Shown here one piece after another: positions 63,066 through 64,000 of a stretch of DNA of 64,000 nucleotides. The first letter of the stretch is position 1. Each line of letters starts with the position of its first letter. The stretch covers positions 3,012,786 through 3,076,785 of the forward strand of contig NC_065424.1 of the NCBI RefSeq assembly GCF_024362695.1, in the 5' to 3' direction. A program made the position numbers and the translations under genes. The stretch is from Pectinophora gossypiella (Eukaryota > Arthropoda > Insecta > Lepidoptera > Gelechiidae). Below the pieces are notes generated by a model. It was given only the letters and a program-made list of their open reading frames with translations, was not told the DNA's origin and did no database searches.

Positions 63066-64000
63066 ATTAATTCAATGGTCTGGTCCTCATTATGTCAAGT
63101 TACCCCTCGCAAATCTGAAGGTATTGTTTGATTGTTGATAAATTGGTGAACATTTTCACCACGATAGCAAATCAAAGTTCCAAAGAAAGCGGCATAATAT
63201 ACCTTGGGTACAAAGATAAATAAAATAAACCCTTTTTACCGGTTCAACAACCGACTCAAATTATTTATACATTATGTAACAAAAGTCGACAACACTATAA
63301 AATCAGACGAGTTTTTTTGTCCTTGCTCTCCGAGATAACAGGACCTACCTCTTTCTCTTTTGATAACTGTATTAACGTTTTTAATAATAATTTCTCCCAA
63401 AAAGTCGAACCTATATACCGCCCTGACTACTTTTACCTAACTGTACGGTCTTGTCCTCATAATTACATGCACCAATACGGTACTGTAGCCTATAAGTCGT
63501 GCTATATCGCCTTCGATAAACGTGATTTATTTTAATATCAATTCATTATCTTAACTTGCATAAAACATGCCTACATTATGCTATTCTCGGAGGGCTCGTG
63601 ACCTACACGTGGTTATCTATTGGAAGATTATTTTTATGATAAATGTTGTTATTTCAAACTAAGTTGCTGTTTAGCGGCATTCGTACTTAGATCAACTGCG
63701 CTTCTAATGGCCATCATCATCATCATTAGCCTTATACGTCTGTTTCAGACGATTTAAGACGTCAATGCCTCGAAGAAATCCACTTTCTTTCATGGCTGTG
63801 CCAGCCAATCCTAGAGCGGTAAATTACTACACACTCTGCAGGAGAAGTCTCCGACTGGTGGATTGTAGTCGCTTTGATGGTGTTTCATTCTCCTGCAGAC
63901 GCGGCGGTTTGTTTTCATTCTGATGGTACATACAACTTATTTCTTCTTGTTATCAAGACTACTTCTTTCTGGTTGTTTATCTCCATAAATTGGGCTGGCT
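63066..64000. other. Stretch to the right edge without recognised genes
   Basis: 63316-63535 (plus) is open in one frame ('MSLLSEITGP...') but AT-rich, with no domain. 63710-63900 resembles dispersed sequence ('tggccatcatcatcatcatt') and carries an inverted pair around 'ctctgcaggagaagtctccg' and 'tctcctgcagacgcgg'. I call nothing further. Confidence 0.35.

Overview
This window looks like insect nuclear DNA, most probably from a moth or butterfly. The background is AT-rich. It is packed with tRNA-derived SINEs, short palindromic DNA transposons and 3' ends of non-LTR retroposons of kinds I associate with lepidopteran genomes. The only coding exons are short, GC-rich and bounded by canonical GT..AG introns. 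The order assignment comes from familiarity with these repeats, not from a search.

Region by region. (1) 1-3.5 kb: repeat debris, a ~250 bp tandem array, a long TG microsatellite and a 435 bp near-perfect inverted repeat. (2) 3.55-10.3 kb: a host gene on the minus strand. I assembled nine exons by hand. They join in one reading frame of 453 residues with canonical splice sites at every junction, and an in-frame stop lies upstream of a strong-context ATG at 10195. The 3' end of the gene lies beyond the left edge. I do not recognise the protein. (3) 10.5-49.5 kb: no host exon that I can support. The region is a mosaic of several tRNA-headed SINE families, a TA-flanked ~140 bp MITE, three or four larger palindromic MITE families, non-LTR 3' tails, decayed reverse-transcriptase remnants and one 58-codon BED zinc-finger ORF left from a hAT-like transposon. 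Several insertions are nested, and one nest fixes the target-site duplication of a MITE. (4) 49,769-56,851: a complete, recent BEL/Pao LTR retrotransposon on the minus strand. It has two 429 bp LTRs with 3 differences, a CCTAC target-site duplication, a tRNA-Tyr primer-binding site, a polypurine tract and one uninterrupted Gag-Pol frame. (5) 56.9-64 kb: more repeat mosaic and no convincing host gene.

How the parts relate. The host gene is the only probable cellular function. Its introns hold retroposon tails, a SINE and other dispersed repeats, some close to splice sites. The BEL/Pao element carries all the cis and coding parts expected for retrotransposition, without an envelope gene. All other elements are non-autonomous or broken and would depend on enzymes encoded elsewhere.

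Limits. Repeat families are defined only by comparison within this window and by recalled family hallmarks. Fragment edges are approximate unless a target-site duplication is stated. Working labels used below: SINE-A, B, C, D, F; TA-MITE (~140 bp); MITE-P (~350 bp palindrome with GCCGAAAAGGAAAGGGACGG); MITE-G (GTGACATCGTAACG ends); MITE-H (GATGGCGYTGTACAG ends).
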